This document shows positions 14,427 through 24,000 of a DNA stretch of 37,784 bases, one piece after another; position 1 is the first letter of the stretch, and each line of letters starts with the position of its first letter. A program made the position numbers and the translations under genes. The stretch lies in NCBI GenBank assembly GCA_934526125.1, contig CAKSZU010000011.1, positions 1-37,784 on the forward strand, given 5' to 3'. The stretch is from an uncultured Faecalibacterium sp. (GTDB lineage Bacteria > Bacillota > Clostridia > Oscillospirales > Ruminococcaceae). The notes beneath the pieces are model-generated. The model ran no database searches. It was not told the DNA's origin and saw only the letters and a program-made list of their open reading frames with translations.

Positions 14427-15206
14427 TTACTGCACAAAAAATTTGAACCCCATGACGACGATGCCGAGGATCACCAGGACCACACCGGTGGCGCGGTTGA
14501 GGGTCTTTGCGTCGGCCTTATTGGCAAAGACGGCGGCGATGCGGGCCCACAGGAGGGTGAACAGGACGCAGAGGATAAAGACCGTCCAGTCCGGCGCGCC
14601 GCCGATGGCAAAGTGGGAGACTGCGCCGGTGAGGGCCGTAAAGGTCATGATGAACACGCTGGTGCCAACGGCCGTTTTCAGCTCATAGCCCAGCACACTG
14701 GTGAGGATGAGCAGCATCATCATGCCGCCGCCGGCCCCCACGAAGCCGCAGATCAGTCCGATGACCACACCGCAGGCCACGGACTGGAAGGCGCGTTTCT
14801 TTGCCGAAACGCCCTGCATGGCCTCCTTGGTGGTCATGACAGGCCGCACAATGAACTTGATGCCCAGCAGGAAGGTCATGAACACCGAGAAGCTGCCCAT
14901 GGTGGCAGAGGGGAGAAGGCTTGCCAGCCAGCTGCCCACCACCGTGAACAGCAGAACGCTGGCCATCATGATCAGGCCGTTCCGGATGTCCAGATTCTTG
15001 TTCTTGTGGTAGGTGTAGGCCGACACGGCGCTGGCCAGCACATCGGACGAAAGGGCAATGCCCACCGCCATATAGGGGTCCATGCCCAGAAAGGTGATGA
15101 GCATCGGGCTGATGACAGCGGCGGCGCTCATGCCTGCAAAGCCGGTGCCGAGGCCTGCGCCCATACCGGCAAAGAAGGTCACGAGGATCGTAAACATCAG
15201 GTTCAT
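14427..15206 (-). CDS. TauE/SafE family membrane permease
   Basis: 259 residues with seven or eight hydrophobic segments in two related halves. The halves carry the family's glycine-rich motifs 'GAGLGTGFAGMSAAAV' near the N-terminus and 'GFVGAGGGMMMLLIL' in the middle. Members export sulfite, sulfoacetate or other small anions; the substrate here is unknown. It starts one base after the stop of the MarR gene, so it is probably controlled by that regulator. Confidence 0.88.
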   Translation of the reverse strand: MNLMFTILVTFFAGMGAGLGTGFAGMSAAAVISPMLITFLGMDPYMAVGIALSSDVLASAVSAYTYHKNKNLDIRNGLIMMASVLLFTVVGSWLASLLPSATMGSFSVFMTFLLGIKFIVRPVMTTKEAMQGVSAKKRAFQSVACGVVIGLICGFVGAGGGMMMLLILTSVLGYELKTAVGTSVFIMTFTALTGAVSHFAIGGAPDWTVFILCVLFTLLWARIAAVFANKADAKTLNRATGVVLVILGIVVMGFKFFVQ

Positions 15207-15207
15207 T

Positions 15208-15651
15208 TCAAAATTCTCCTTCCAGGATCTTGTCCAGATTCCTGCTCATTGTATCGATGGTGGTGAAAAAGGCATCCAGCTGTTCTTTGCCGACACCGTT
15301 CATCATGCTGCTGAAGAACCGGTTCTGCATCCGGCGTCCCTCTGCGATGATGGGCTGTGCTTTTTCGGTGCAGACAAGTTCGGTCTTGCGGCGGTCCGAA
15401 GCCACCGGGCGGCGCTCCAGATATCCTTCCTGCACCAGCTTATCCACATTGACCGACACCAGATTCGCCTTGATGCGGCGCACCTCCACGATGTCCCGGG
15501 CCGTTTTGTGTTCCGGATTGTTGGCAAGGAACATCAGGATATCAAAAGCCGTCTGGGGCAGATGCAGTTTCTGACACAGCGGCTTGCAGACTGCACTGTA
15601 TGCAAGGCCCGTCTTATTTGCAAATTCCATGCTTGGGTTAAGCTCACGCAT
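15208..15651 (-). CDS. MarR-family transcriptional regulator
   Basis: 147 residues with a winged helix-turn-helix at about 45-110 ('TARDIVEVRRIKANLVSVNVDKLVQEGYL', then wing 'RRPVASDRRKTELVCT'). Terminal helices would form the dimer interface. GGAGG lies upstream of the start. It is the first gene of a two-gene operon with the TauE/SafE permease, so it probably represses its own promoter until a ligand binds. TTCACTTTTGAA (15684-15695), just after the -10, is a possible operator. Confidence 0.9.
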   Translation of the reverse strand: MRELNPSMEFANKTGLAYSAVCKPLCQKLHLPQTAFDILMFLANNPEHKTARDIVEVRRIKANLVSVNVDKLVQEGYLERRPVASDRRKTELVCTEKAQPIIAEGRRMQNRFFSSMMNGVGKEQLDAFFTTIDTMSRNLDKILEGEF

Positions 15652-15697
15652 AGCGCGCCCTCCGTTTCTTCTTTTTTGAATTATTCACTTTTGAAGC

Positions 15698-15726
15698 ATT
15701 TTAGCATGAAGCTCCTGCCCTGTCAA
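15698..15726 (-). promoter_or_regulatory. Promoter of the marR-tauE operon
   Basis: TTGACA, 17 bp, TAAAAT on the minus strand. TTGAA/TTCA-type repeats lie directly downstream (15676-15695). Confidence 0.82.
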
Positions 15727-15744
15727 GAGGGAGATAACAAAAAC

Positions 15745-15780
15745 ACCGTCCGGCAGGAAATCTCTGCCGGACGGTATTTT
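15745..15780. terminator. Bidirectional terminator after the antitoxin-like ORF
   Basis: Perfect 12-bp stem ACCGTCCGGCAG / CTGCCGGACGGT. A T run follows on each strand. It ends the leftward feoAB - small ORF transcript. Confidence 0.83.
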
Positions 15781-15786
15781 TACGAT

Positions 15787-15942
15787 TCAGATTGTTTCTA
15801 CAGCCGATTCATCCACGCATTCTGACAGTTCTTCCTTCATGCCGGATATGATTCTTTCTCGCATTCCCGGAACCGATATCAGATATGCAGTTTCCTCGAC
15901 TTCATGATTTGTTTCCGTTTCGGACAAAGTTTTACTTTTCAT
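15787..15942 (-). CDS. Small antitoxin-like protein without a toxin neighbour
   Basis: 51 residues; AAAAGGA lies 8 bases before the ATG. The stretch 'ETAYLISVPGMRERIISGM' followed by 'KEELSEC' looks like the C-terminal toxin-wrapping tail of type II antitoxins (Phd/YefM or RelB style), but the N-terminal DNA-binding fold is missing. It starts 21 bp after the feoAB stop on the same strand, before a terminator, and no toxin-sized gene is adjacent. It is either an antitoxin remnant or a stand-alone antidote. Confidence 0.6.
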   Translation of the reverse strand: MKSKTLSETETNHEVEETAYLISVPGMRERIISGMKEELSECVDESAVETI

Positions 15943-15963
15943 ACAGTCATTCCTTTTCGTAAA

Positions 15964-18306
15964 TCACAGCATGGCCACGGCGATCAGGCGGACAGCAAAG
16001 GCTGCAAGCCATGCCACGACGCACTGGTTGACCACCATGATGGCCGCCCAGCGGCCGCCCAGCTCCCGTTTGACGGAAGCCACAGCGGCGATGCAGGGGG
16101 TGTAGAGCAGGCAGAACACCAGCAGGGGAGCGGCGGCGGCCGGGGTCAGGGCAGCCCCCAGAGCGGCGGACGAGCCGTAGAGGATGGTCAGGGTGGAGAC
16201 CACGCTTTCCTTGGCCATAAAGCCGGTGATCAGGGCCGTGGACACCTCCCAGGTGCCGAAGCCCAGCGGCGCGAACAGGGGTGCGATACCGCTGGCGATC
16301 CAGGCCAGGATGCTGCTCTGGGGGTCAGCGGTGAGACTGAGCTGGAAGTCGAAGTTCTGCAGGAACCAGATGATGATGGTCGCCACAAAGATGACGGTGA
16401 AGGCGCGCTCCAGGAAATCCCGGGCCTTCTCCCAGAGGAGCTGGGCCACATTCTTCAGGCCCGGCAGGCGGTAATTGGGCAGCTCCATGACAAAGGGAAC
16501 GGCTTCGCCCTTGAACAGGGTGCCCTTGAGCAGGAACGCTGCCCCGATGCCCACCAGAATGCCCAGGAAATACAGGCCCACCATCACCAGCGCGGCGTGG
16601 TCGGGGAAGAAGGTGACGGCAAACAGGCTGTAAATGGGCAGCTTGGCCGAACAACTCATGAAGGGGGTGAGCAGGATGGTCATCTTGCGGTCCCGCTCCG
16701 AGGGCAGGGTGCGGCTTGCCATGACACCGGGGACGGTACAGCCGAAGCCGATGAGCATGGGCACGATGCTGCGGCCCGACAGACCGATCCGGCGGAGCAG
16801 CTTATCCATGACGAAGGCCACGCGGGCCATGTAACCGGTATCCTCCAGCAGCGAGAGGAAGAAGAACAGTGTCACGATGATGGGCAGGAAGCTCAGCACA
16901 CTGCCCACACCGGTGAAGATACCATCGATCACCAGCGAGTGGATCGTCTCGTTGACGTTCCAGGCCGTCAGGGCGTTGTCCACCAGAACGGTCAGGTTCT
17001 CGATGCCGGCTTCCAGAAGGTTCTGCAGCCCGGCACCAATGACGCCGAAGGTCAGGTAGAACACCAGCGCCATGATGCCCACAAAGGCCGGGATGGCGGT
17101 GTAGCGGCCTGTCAGGAACTGGTCGATCTTCGCGCTGCGGACCTGCTCCCTGCTCTGGTGGGGCTTTACGACGGTCTGGTTGACCAGCTGATGGATGAAG
17201 TGGAACCGCATATCCGCCACGGCGGCGGCACGGTCCAGACCGCGCTCCTGCTCCATCTGCAGGATGATGTGCTCGATCATCTCTTTCTCGTTCTGATCCA
17301 GCTTCAGGGCTTCCTCGATGCGGGGGTCGCCCTCCACCAGCTTGGTGGCCGCGAAGCGGACGGGGATGCCGGCGGCTTTGGCATGGTCCTCGATCAGGTG
17401 GATGATGCCGTGGATGCAGCGATGCACTGCACCGCCGTGGTCATCCTCGCCGCAGAAGTCCATCCGGCCCGGCCGTTCCTGATACTTTGCCACATGGATG
17501 GCGTGGTCCACCAGCTCGTCCACGCCCTCGTTCTTAGCGGCGGAGATGGGCACCACCGGGATGCCCAGCATGGCTTCCATCTCGTTGATCTTGATGGTGC
17601 CGCCGTTGCCGCGGACTTCATCCATCATGTTCAGGGCCAGCACCATGGGGGTGTCCAGCTCCATCAGCTGCATGGTCAGGTAGAGGTTCCGCTCGATGTT
17701 GGTGGCGTCCACGATGTTGATGATGCCGGTGGGCTTTTCGCCGATGATGAACTGCCGGGTCACGATCTCCTCGTTGGAATAGGGGGACATGGAGTAGATG
17801 CCGGGCAGGTCGGTGACCTCGGTATCCGGGTGATCCTTGATGGCACCGCTCTTGCGGTCCACCGTCACGCCGGGGAAGTTGCCCACATGCTGGTTGGAGC
17901 CGGTGAGCTGGTTGAACAGGGTGGTCTTGCCGCAGTTCTGGTTGCCCGCCAGCGCAAAGGTCAGGGTCTTATCCTCCGGCAGGGGATGCTCCCCCTCCTT
18001 GGTGTGGTACTTGCCGCCCTCGCCAAGACCCGGGTGCTCCACCATCTTCCCGTCCACCGGGGCGTGCACCGCCGGGGTCTTTTCGGTGGGGGTCACGGTG
18101 ATCTGTGCCGCGTCGTCCAGACGCAGGGTCAGCTCATAGCCGTGGATGCGCAGCTCCATGGGGTCGCCCATGGGCGCCAGCTTTACCAGCGTGACCTCTG
18201 CCCCGGGGATCAGACCCATATCCAGAAAATGCTGCCGCAGTGCGCCTGCGCCGCCCACAGTCTCCACTATGGCGCTTTTGCCGATCTGTAACTCTTTTAA
18301 CGTCAT
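15964..18306 (-). CDS. feoB: Fused FeoA-FeoB ferrous iron transporter
   Basis: 780 residues. Residues 1-75 are a complete FeoA SH3-like domain fused by a linker (about 75-110) to FeoB. The G domain shows G1 GNQNCGKTT (121-129), G3 DLPG (166-169) and G4 NMMD. The membrane part has the paired core regions 'GFGCTVPGVMASRTL' and 'YTPCIAAVASVKRELG', with conserved Cys that may lie in the iron path. It imports Fe(II) through the inner membrane, as expected in an anaerobe. A strong promoter (18365-18393) with GTTAG-type repeats suggests iron control. The fusion replaces the usual separate feoA. Confidence 0.96.
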   Translation of the reverse strand: MTLKELQIGKSAIVETVGGAGALRQHFLDMGLIPGAEVTLVKLAPMGDPMELRIHGYELTLRLDDAAQITVTPTEKTPAVHAPVDGKMVEHPGLGEGGKYHTKEGEHPLPEDKTLTFALAGNQNCGKTTLFNQLTGSNQHVGNFPGVTVDRKSGAIKDHPDTEVTDLPGIYSMSPYSNEEIVTRQFIIGEKPTGIINIVDATNIERNLYLTMQLMELDTPMVLALNMMDEVRGNGGTIKINEMEAMLGIPVVPISAAKNEGVDELVDHAIHVAKYQERPGRMDFCGEDDHGGAVHRCIHGIIHLIEDHAKAAGIPVRFAATKLVEGDPRIEEALKLDQNEKEMIEHIILQMEQERGLDRAAAVADMRFHFIHQLVNQTVVKPHQSREQVRSAKIDQFLTGRYTAIPAFVGIMALVFYLTFGVIGAGLQNLLEAGIENLTVLVDNALTAWNVNETIHSLVIDGIFTGVGSVLSFLPIIVTLFFFLSLLEDTGYMARVAFVMDKLLRRIGLSGRSIVPMLIGFGCTVPGVMASRTLPSERDRKMTILLTPFMSCSAKLPIYSLFAVTFFPDHAALVMVGLYFLGILVGIGAAFLLKGTLFKGEAVPFVMELPNYRLPGLKNVAQLLWEKARDFLERAFTVIFVATIIIWFLQNFDFQLSLTADPQSSILAWIASGIAPLFAPLGFGTWEVSTALITGFMAKESVVSTLTILYGSSAALGAALTPAAAAPLLVFCLLYTPCIAAVASVKRELGGRWAAIMVVNQCVVAWLAAFAVRLIAVAML

Positions 18307-18342
18307 ATCCTTTGCCTTCTTTTATATGTACTGTTCTTGTGT

Positions 18343-18393
18343 GTTAGTCTGTGTTAACAAATGTAGTATAGGCTAACTGACAGCGGATGTCAA
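18343..18393 (-). promoter_or_regulatory. feoAB promoter with candidate metal-regulator sites
   Basis: On the minus strand TTGACA (18393-18388), 17 bp, TATACT (18370-18365). GTTAGCCTATAC (18377-18366) overlaps the -10, and GTTAACACAGACTAAC (18358-18343) follows the start point. Both resemble halves of DtxR/IdeR-type boxes. Confidence 0.7.
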
Positions 18394-18408
18394 TAGAGAA
18401 TATAGACA

Positions 18409-18450
18409 CAAAAAAAGCACCGCATCCTCTCAGGCGAGAAAATGCGGTGC
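18409..18450 (-). terminator. Terminator of galE
   Basis: GCACCGCAT / ATGCGGTGC stem followed by T7 on the minus strand, 16 bp after the galE stop. Confidence 0.88.
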
Positions 18451-18465
18451 TCCGTTTTTTACAAG

Positions 18466-19491
18466 TTACTTCACGGTATGGTAGCCATCGGGGTTGTTCT
18501 TCTGCCAGTTCCAGCTGTCGGCGCACATCTCCTCGATGCCGTACTCAGCCACCCAGCCCAGCTCGTTCTTGGCCTTGGTGGGGTCGGCGTAGCACTCGGC
18601 GATATCGCCGGGGCGGCGCGGGTCGATGACGTAGGGGATCTCCTTGCCGCAGGCTTTGGAGAAGGCGTGGATGACATCCAGCACGCTGTAACCCTTGCCG
18701 GTGCCCAGATTGCAGATGAAGAGGCCGCAGCCGGTCTCCAGCTTGCGGATGGCGCACACATGGCCCCGGGCCAAGTCCACAACGTGGATGTAGTCACGCA
18801 CACCGGTGCCGTCCGGGGTGGGGTAGTCGTTGCCAAAGACGTGCACCTTTTCCAGCTTGCCCACAGCCACCTTGGCGATGTAGGGCATCAGGTTGTTGGG
18901 GATGCCGTTGGGGTCCTCGCCGATGAGGCCGGACTTGTGGGCACCGATGGGGTTGAAGTAGCGCAGCAGGGCCACGTTCAGGCTGGGATCCGCCTTGCAG
19001 ACGTCGGTCAGGATGCGCTCGGTAAAGACCTTGGTGGTGCCGTAGGGGTTGGTGGTGTTGCCCACGGGGAAATCCTCGGTGATGGGCACGGAGGCCGGGT
19101 CGCCGTAGACCGTTGCGGAGGAGCTGAACACGAAGTTGTGGCAGCCGTGGCGGCGCATGACGTCCAGGATGACCAGCGTACAGTTGAGGTTGTTATAATA
19201 GTACTCGATGGGCTTGGAGACGCTTTCGCCCACAGCCTTGTAGGCGGCGAACTGGATGACAGCATCAATGTCCGGGCACTCGGCAAAAATCTTCTCCACG
19301 TCCTCATGCTTCGTCATATCCGCCTGATAGAAGCGGAAATCCTTGCCCGTGATCTGCTTCACACGGTCCAGCACCACGGGGGATGCATTATAGTAGTTGT
19401 CTGCCACCACGATATCATAGCCTGCGTTCAGCAGTTCAATGCAGGTGTGGCTGCCGATATAACCGGCACCGCCGGAAACCAGGATTGCCAT
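18466..19491 (-). CDS. galE: UDP-glucose 4-epimerase
   Basis: 341 residues, extended SDR family. The N-terminal NAD-binding motif is GGAGYIGSHT (about 7-16). The catalytic Ser is in 'FSSSATVYG', and the YxxxK motif is in 'NPYGTTKVFTE'. It interconverts UDP-galactose and UDP-glucose in the Leloir pathway and in cell-surface polysaccharide synthesis. galM lies 255 bp upstream on the same strand but each has its own promoter. Length is typical. Confidence 0.96.
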   Translation of the reverse strand: MAILVSGGAGYIGSHTCIELLNAGYDIVVADNYYNASPVVLDRVKQITGKDFRFYQADMTKHEDVEKIFAECPDIDAVIQFAAYKAVGESVSKPIEYYYNNLNCTLVILDVMRRHGCHNFVFSSSATVYGDPASVPITEDFPVGNTTNPYGTTKVFTERILTDVCKADPSLNVALLRYFNPIGAHKSGLIGEDPNGIPNNLMPYIAKVAVGKLEKVHVFGNDYPTPDGTGVRDYIHVVDLARGHVCAIRKLETGCGLFICNLGTGKGYSVLDVIHAFSKACGKEIPYVIDPRRPGDIAECYADPTKAKNELGWVAEYGIEEMCADSWNWQKNNPDGYHTVK

Positions 19492-19565
19492 AGCAAAGTA
19501 CCTCTCTTCTCGTCACCAATGTCGCTTGTATCTGTGTCTGCGGGGCCTGCCCGCCTTCTGCCTAA

Positions 19566-19594
19566 AGAATACCGCGTTTCCCGTGCAGAATCAA
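19566..19594 (-). promoter_or_regulatory. Promoter of galE
   Basis: TTGATT, 17 bp, TATTCT on the minus strand, 75 bp before the galE start. Confidence 0.65.
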
Positions 19595-19711
19595 GTGACG
19601 GGAATTTTATGCAGATGGATTTTTGTTTCCAGTTATTTTTTCAAGCCTTGATTTGCAGGTGTTTTTTGCACTTTTCACATGGATGGATGGCCCGCTTTGT
19701 GCAAATGAGAG

Positions 19712-19742
19712 AAAAAGGCTCCCCAACAGGGAGGAACCTTTC
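19712..19742 (-). terminator. Terminator of galM
   Basis: On the minus strand AAAGGTTCCTCCC pairs with GGGGAGCCTTT and T-rich sequence follows, 5 bp after the galM stop. Confidence 0.75.
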
Positions 19743-19746
19743 GGTC

Positions 19747-20820
19747 TCAGAGTTTTCCGCACTGTTTGCCGGTGAAGAAGCGCAGGGTGGTATTGGCCCG
19801 GAACACCTTCCCGGCCCGCAGGACGGTGGAGGGGAACTCCGGGTGCGAGGGGCTGCAGGGGAAGTGCTGGGTCTCCAGCGCAAAGCCGCCGTATTTCCGG
19901 AACGGCTCGCCGCCCTTGCCGGGGCTGGGACAGTCCTGCAGGAAATTGGCCGTGTAGAGCTGGACGCCGGGCTGGGTGGTATAGACTTTCATGCTGATGC
20001 CGGTCTTGTCGCTGGACGCCCAGGCGCACAGGCTCTGGCTGGCACCGCGGCCCCGGTCGATGACAAAGCAGTGGTCGTAGCCGCCGCCCACCATCGTGGT
20101 CTGGGAGTAGCCGGTGTCGATCTCCCGGCCGATGGGTTTGCCGGCCCGGAAATCCATGGGGGTGTTCTCCACCGGGAGGATGATGCCGGTGGGGCAGGTC
20201 TCGTTGTTGCCCTCCAGATAGCGGGACGCATAGATGCGCAGTTTCTGGTTCAGGACATCCCCGCCGCCGTCCAGATTGAAGTAGGTGTGGTTGGTCAGGT
20301 TGACGATGGTGTCCGCGTCGGAAGAGACCCGGTAATCCATCCGCAGGGCGTTGTCCTCGCCCAGGATATACCTCACCGAGATCTTCAGGTTGCCCGGGAA
20401 GCCGTCCTCGCCGTCCGGGCTCTCGGCCTCCATCAGCAAGGTATCCCCGAAGGCCTTTACGTCATACAGCTTTTTCGGGAAGGTGCCGTGCAGGTGGTTT
20501 TTGCCATTGTTGGCTTCCAGCGGATAGGTCTTTCCGCCGATGGTGAACTCCGCGTTCTCGATCCGGTTGGCGTACCGGCCCACGAAAGCCCCGCAGCAGG
20601 TACTTGAGGGGGACTCGAAATCCTTGAGATAGTCGGCAAAGGTGTCATGCCCCACCACGACATCCACCGGCCCATGCTTCGTAGGGACCCAGATGTTCTT
20701 GATCACGCAGCCGTAATTCAGCACACTGACCGCCAGCCCGCCGGGGTTCGAGATGATGTACTCGTTGACTTTCCGGCCGTCTTTCGTCATGCCGAAAGGC
20801 TTGGAGAGAAACCGTGCCAT
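19747..20820 (-). CDS. galM: Aldose 1-epimerase (galactose mutarotase)
   Basis: 357 residues of the galactose mutarotase beta-sandwich. Family landmarks are 'GRYANRIENAEF', 'NNGKNHLHG' (catalytic-region His), 'LTNHTYFNLDG' (second His) and a late Glu in the region 'YGGFALETQHFP'. It interconverts alpha and beta anomers of galactose or glucose before phosphorylation or epimerisation, so it works with galE. AAAGGAGG upstream gives a strong start. An extended -10 (TGATATAAT, near 20889) serves it. Confidence 0.95.
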   Translation of the reverse strand: MARFLSKPFGMTKDGRKVNEYIISNPGGLAVSVLNYGCVIKNIWVPTKHGPVDVVVGHDTFADYLKDFESPSSTCCGAFVGRYANRIENAEFTIGGKTYPLEANNGKNHLHGTFPKKLYDVKAFGDTLLMEAESPDGEDGFPGNLKISVRYILGEDNALRMDYRVSSDADTIVNLTNHTYFNLDGGGDVLNQKLRIYASRYLEGNNETCPTGIILPVENTPMDFRAGKPIGREIDTGYSQTTMVGGGYDHCFVIDRGRGASQSLCAWASSDKTGISMKVYTTQPGVQLYTANFLQDCPSPGKGGEPFRKYGGFALETQHFPCSPSHPEFPSTVLRAGKVFRANTTLRFFTGKQCGKL

Positions 20821-20983
20821 AGGGCTCGCCTCCTTTTGTGTAGTTTCGGGATAAGCACACTCTCTCTTATATCCTTTATTATTATGATTATATCACAGTT
20901 TGCATCTTCTGTGTTGGCAACTTTTTAGATTTTCTCTCCAATATTTCGAGATATTTTTTGGTGGTTTTGGCGGGAAAACGGTC

Positions 20984-21039
20984 AAAAAGAGCCGCTGCAG
21001 GGCCCTCTCCGTCTCCGTCGGAGGGCTGCAGCGGCTCTT
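20984..21039 (-). terminator. Long terminator hairpin of the RND transporter gene
   Basis: AAGAGCCGCTGCAG pairs perfectly with 21026-21039 and an inner GCCCTC/GAGGGC stem extends it. TTTTT follows on the minus strand. It begins 15 bp after the stop. Confidence 0.88.
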
Positions 21040-21054
21040 CTCAGGGTTTTGGGG

Positions 21055-24000
21055 TTATTCGGGCTGTGCGGCGGCCTGACTGTTGGCGATATACTCTGCG
21101 GCATCGTCGGGGATGTCGTCCAGATCATCGTCGCCGATATCGACGTTCAGCGGCGGCTTCCGGAAGAGGATATCGTACATCAGGGGCACGACGTACAGGG
21201 TCATCAGGGTGGCGTAGCTCAGGCCGCAGATGATGACGATAGCCATGCCGCTCATCAGCTGGCTGGCCATATCGTCGCTGAACACCAGCTGGAGCATGGC
21301 CAGCACGGTGGTCAGGGTGGTCATCAGGATGGGCCGCATACGGGTCTTGCCGGTGGCGATCAGGGCCGCGCGGCGCTCCATGCCGCCGATGCGCAGCTGG
21401 TTGGCATAGTCCACAAAGACGATGCCGTTGTTGACGACCGTGCCCATCAGAACAATGAAGCCCATCAGGGAGATCATGGTCAGCTGCTGGCCGGTGATCA
21501 GCAGGCCCAGCAGGCCGCCGGTGAAGGCCAGAGGCACGGTGAGCAGGACGATGAAGGGGGACAGCAGGCTCTGGAACTGTGTCACCATGACCAGATAGAC
21601 GAAGGGCAGGGCCAGGCCCATCCACTGGACCATCTCGCTGACCATGGTGTTGTTCAGGGTGGTGCTGCCGCCCATGCTGTAGCTGCAGTTCTCGGGCATC
21701 TCATCGGATGCGGCGAACTCTTCCAGCTTCTTTTCCAGAATGCGGGACTGGAGGGTGTAGTTGTAGCCCTCGGCCGTGTCGGCGGTGACGGTGACGAAGC
21801 GGGTCTGGTTCTGGCTGGTGATGGAGTCGGGTGCCGAGCCGGTGACCCAGGTCGCCATATCAGCCAGGGTGCAGGTGCCGGTGGCGGTGGTGCCGTCGGC
21901 GGACATGACGCTGGTCTCGAAGGTCATATCCATCATGTTTTCCTTGGTCAGGGGGTCCAGATCATCGCTGATCTCCACCGTCATGGTGGTGCCGTCCACG
22001 GCCACGGGGGTCTGGGCGGTGGTGGTGGTGGTGAGCTTGGCGGCGATCTTCTGGTAGACCTCTGCCACGGTCAGGCCGTAGGAGCGGACCTTATCCCGGT
22101 CGATCTGGAGGTTGATGGTGGCATCGCCGCTGCCCAGACCGTTGGTTGCATTGACGAAGCCCTCGGTGTCGTTGACCAGCTCCACCACCTTCTCGGAAAC
22201 GGTGGTCAGGGTCTCGGTATCGGGGCCGTAGATCTTGATGGACAGGCCGGTACTCAGCTGGCTGGTCAGTTCCTGCATACCGCTGATCTCCACGGTAGCG
22301 CTGCAGCGGTCCACGCTGTTCACGGCGTCTTCCAGCGCCACGCGGGCCTTCTCGATCTCCTTGGAGGAGAGGCTCTCGTCCAGCATGACGTTGATCTGGT
22401 AGGTGCCGTAGCTGTTGGCCGAATTCAGCAGGTCGGTGATGGTCTGGGGCAGGCCCAGCTGGCTGATGTCCAGCCCGGCCACGCGGGTATCGGTGGTGAT
22501 GCCCACTTCCGTCACGTTGTCCACCGCCAGCAGGGCATCCACGGCCTTCTCGGCGATGGCGTAGGATTCCTCCTTGCTGATGTCCTTCTCGGTGGAGAGG
22601 GTCACGATGGCCTCGTTGCTGGTGATGGTGGGCAGAAGCTCAAGGCCCATGGACATGATCTTCCAGCCGCTGAAGATCAGCAGGGCAAGGGCTGCCAGCA
22701 GGGGCAGGGCGCGGTGCTTGAAGCACCACTCCAGGCTCCTGGCGTACTTGTCCTGGATCTTCTCGAACCACTTCAGCTCCTTGGGCTGCGACTTCTTCAG
22801 GACGGTGGAGGCGGCGGCGGGGGCCACCGTCAGGGCCACGATGAGGGAAGCTGCCAGACAGTAGCCGATGCACATGGACATGGGCTGCAGCAGGCTGCGG
22901 ATGATGCCGGAGGAGAAGATGACGGGCAGGAACACGCAGACGGAGGTCAGGGTAGAGGCCACGATGGACATGCCCACCTGCTTTGTGCCCTGCACGGCGG
23001 CGCGGGCGGCGGGGACGCCGCGGCTGCGCAGACGGTAGATGTTCTCGATGACGACGATGGAGTTATCCACCAGCATACCGATGCCGAGGGACAGGCCTGC
23101 CAGCGTCATGACGTTCATATCCAGACCGGTGAAATACATCAGCACCACGGCGAACAGGACCGACAGGGGGATGCTGATGCCGACCACCAGCGTGGGCTTG
23201 ATATCCCGCAGGAAGAGGGCCAGCACGATGACGGCCAGTGCGGCACCCACGATCATGCTGGTGAGGATGCTCTTGACGATGATGCTGATGTAGTTGCCCT
23301 GGTTGGACAGGACCACCACATGCAGGCCGTCGTACTGCTGTTCCAGAGCCTTGAAGGCTGCCGTACAGTTGCCGGAGACCTCGCTGGCGCTGGAAGAGCT
23401 GCTCTTGTAGATCTTCAGCACGGCCGAGCGCTCGCCGTTCAGGCGGGTGAAGGTGGCGTCCGCGTTGTCGATGACGGCCACGTCGGCCACATCGGACATC
23501 CGCACGTCGCCGAAACCGTCCACATGGAGCAGCAGGGCACCGGAGATATCCTCCACGCTGTCGTACTCCTCGCCGACTTTCAGCAGCCAGGATTTGCCGC
23601 TGGAGTCCTTGACATAACCGGCCGGCATCGAGAAGTTCTGGGCATAGATCAGCTTGGCCAGCGTATCGATGTCCAGCATCTTGGCCACGTCGGAGCTGGC
23701 CATGGCCTTCTCCTTGGCGTCCTCGTAGGTCTGCTTGGCGGTCTCCAGCTCCTTCTCGTAGTTGTTCAGCATTTCACGGGCTTCCGTGAACTTCATGTAG
23801 GCTTCCAGCTGAGTCTGGGAGTAGTTGGCCACGATCTGGGAGAACTGGTCCATCAGGCCGGGCACATCGTCCATGGCCTTGATGGTGTCTTCCAGAGTAT
23901 TGTAGATGTTGGACAGGCTCTCCTGCACCTGCAGGTTGTTGGCCAGATCCTCGGCGGTGCTGCCGGCGCTCTCGCCCTCGGTGTTCAGGCGCTGCTGCAG

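Noticed and set aside
13787..14437. Longer version of the CAP-like lipoprotein starting at 14437
   Set aside because: The added N-terminus is not protein-like, overlaps the TauE/SafE gene end and would bury the lipoprotein signal; the ATG at 14281 has a good ribosome site.
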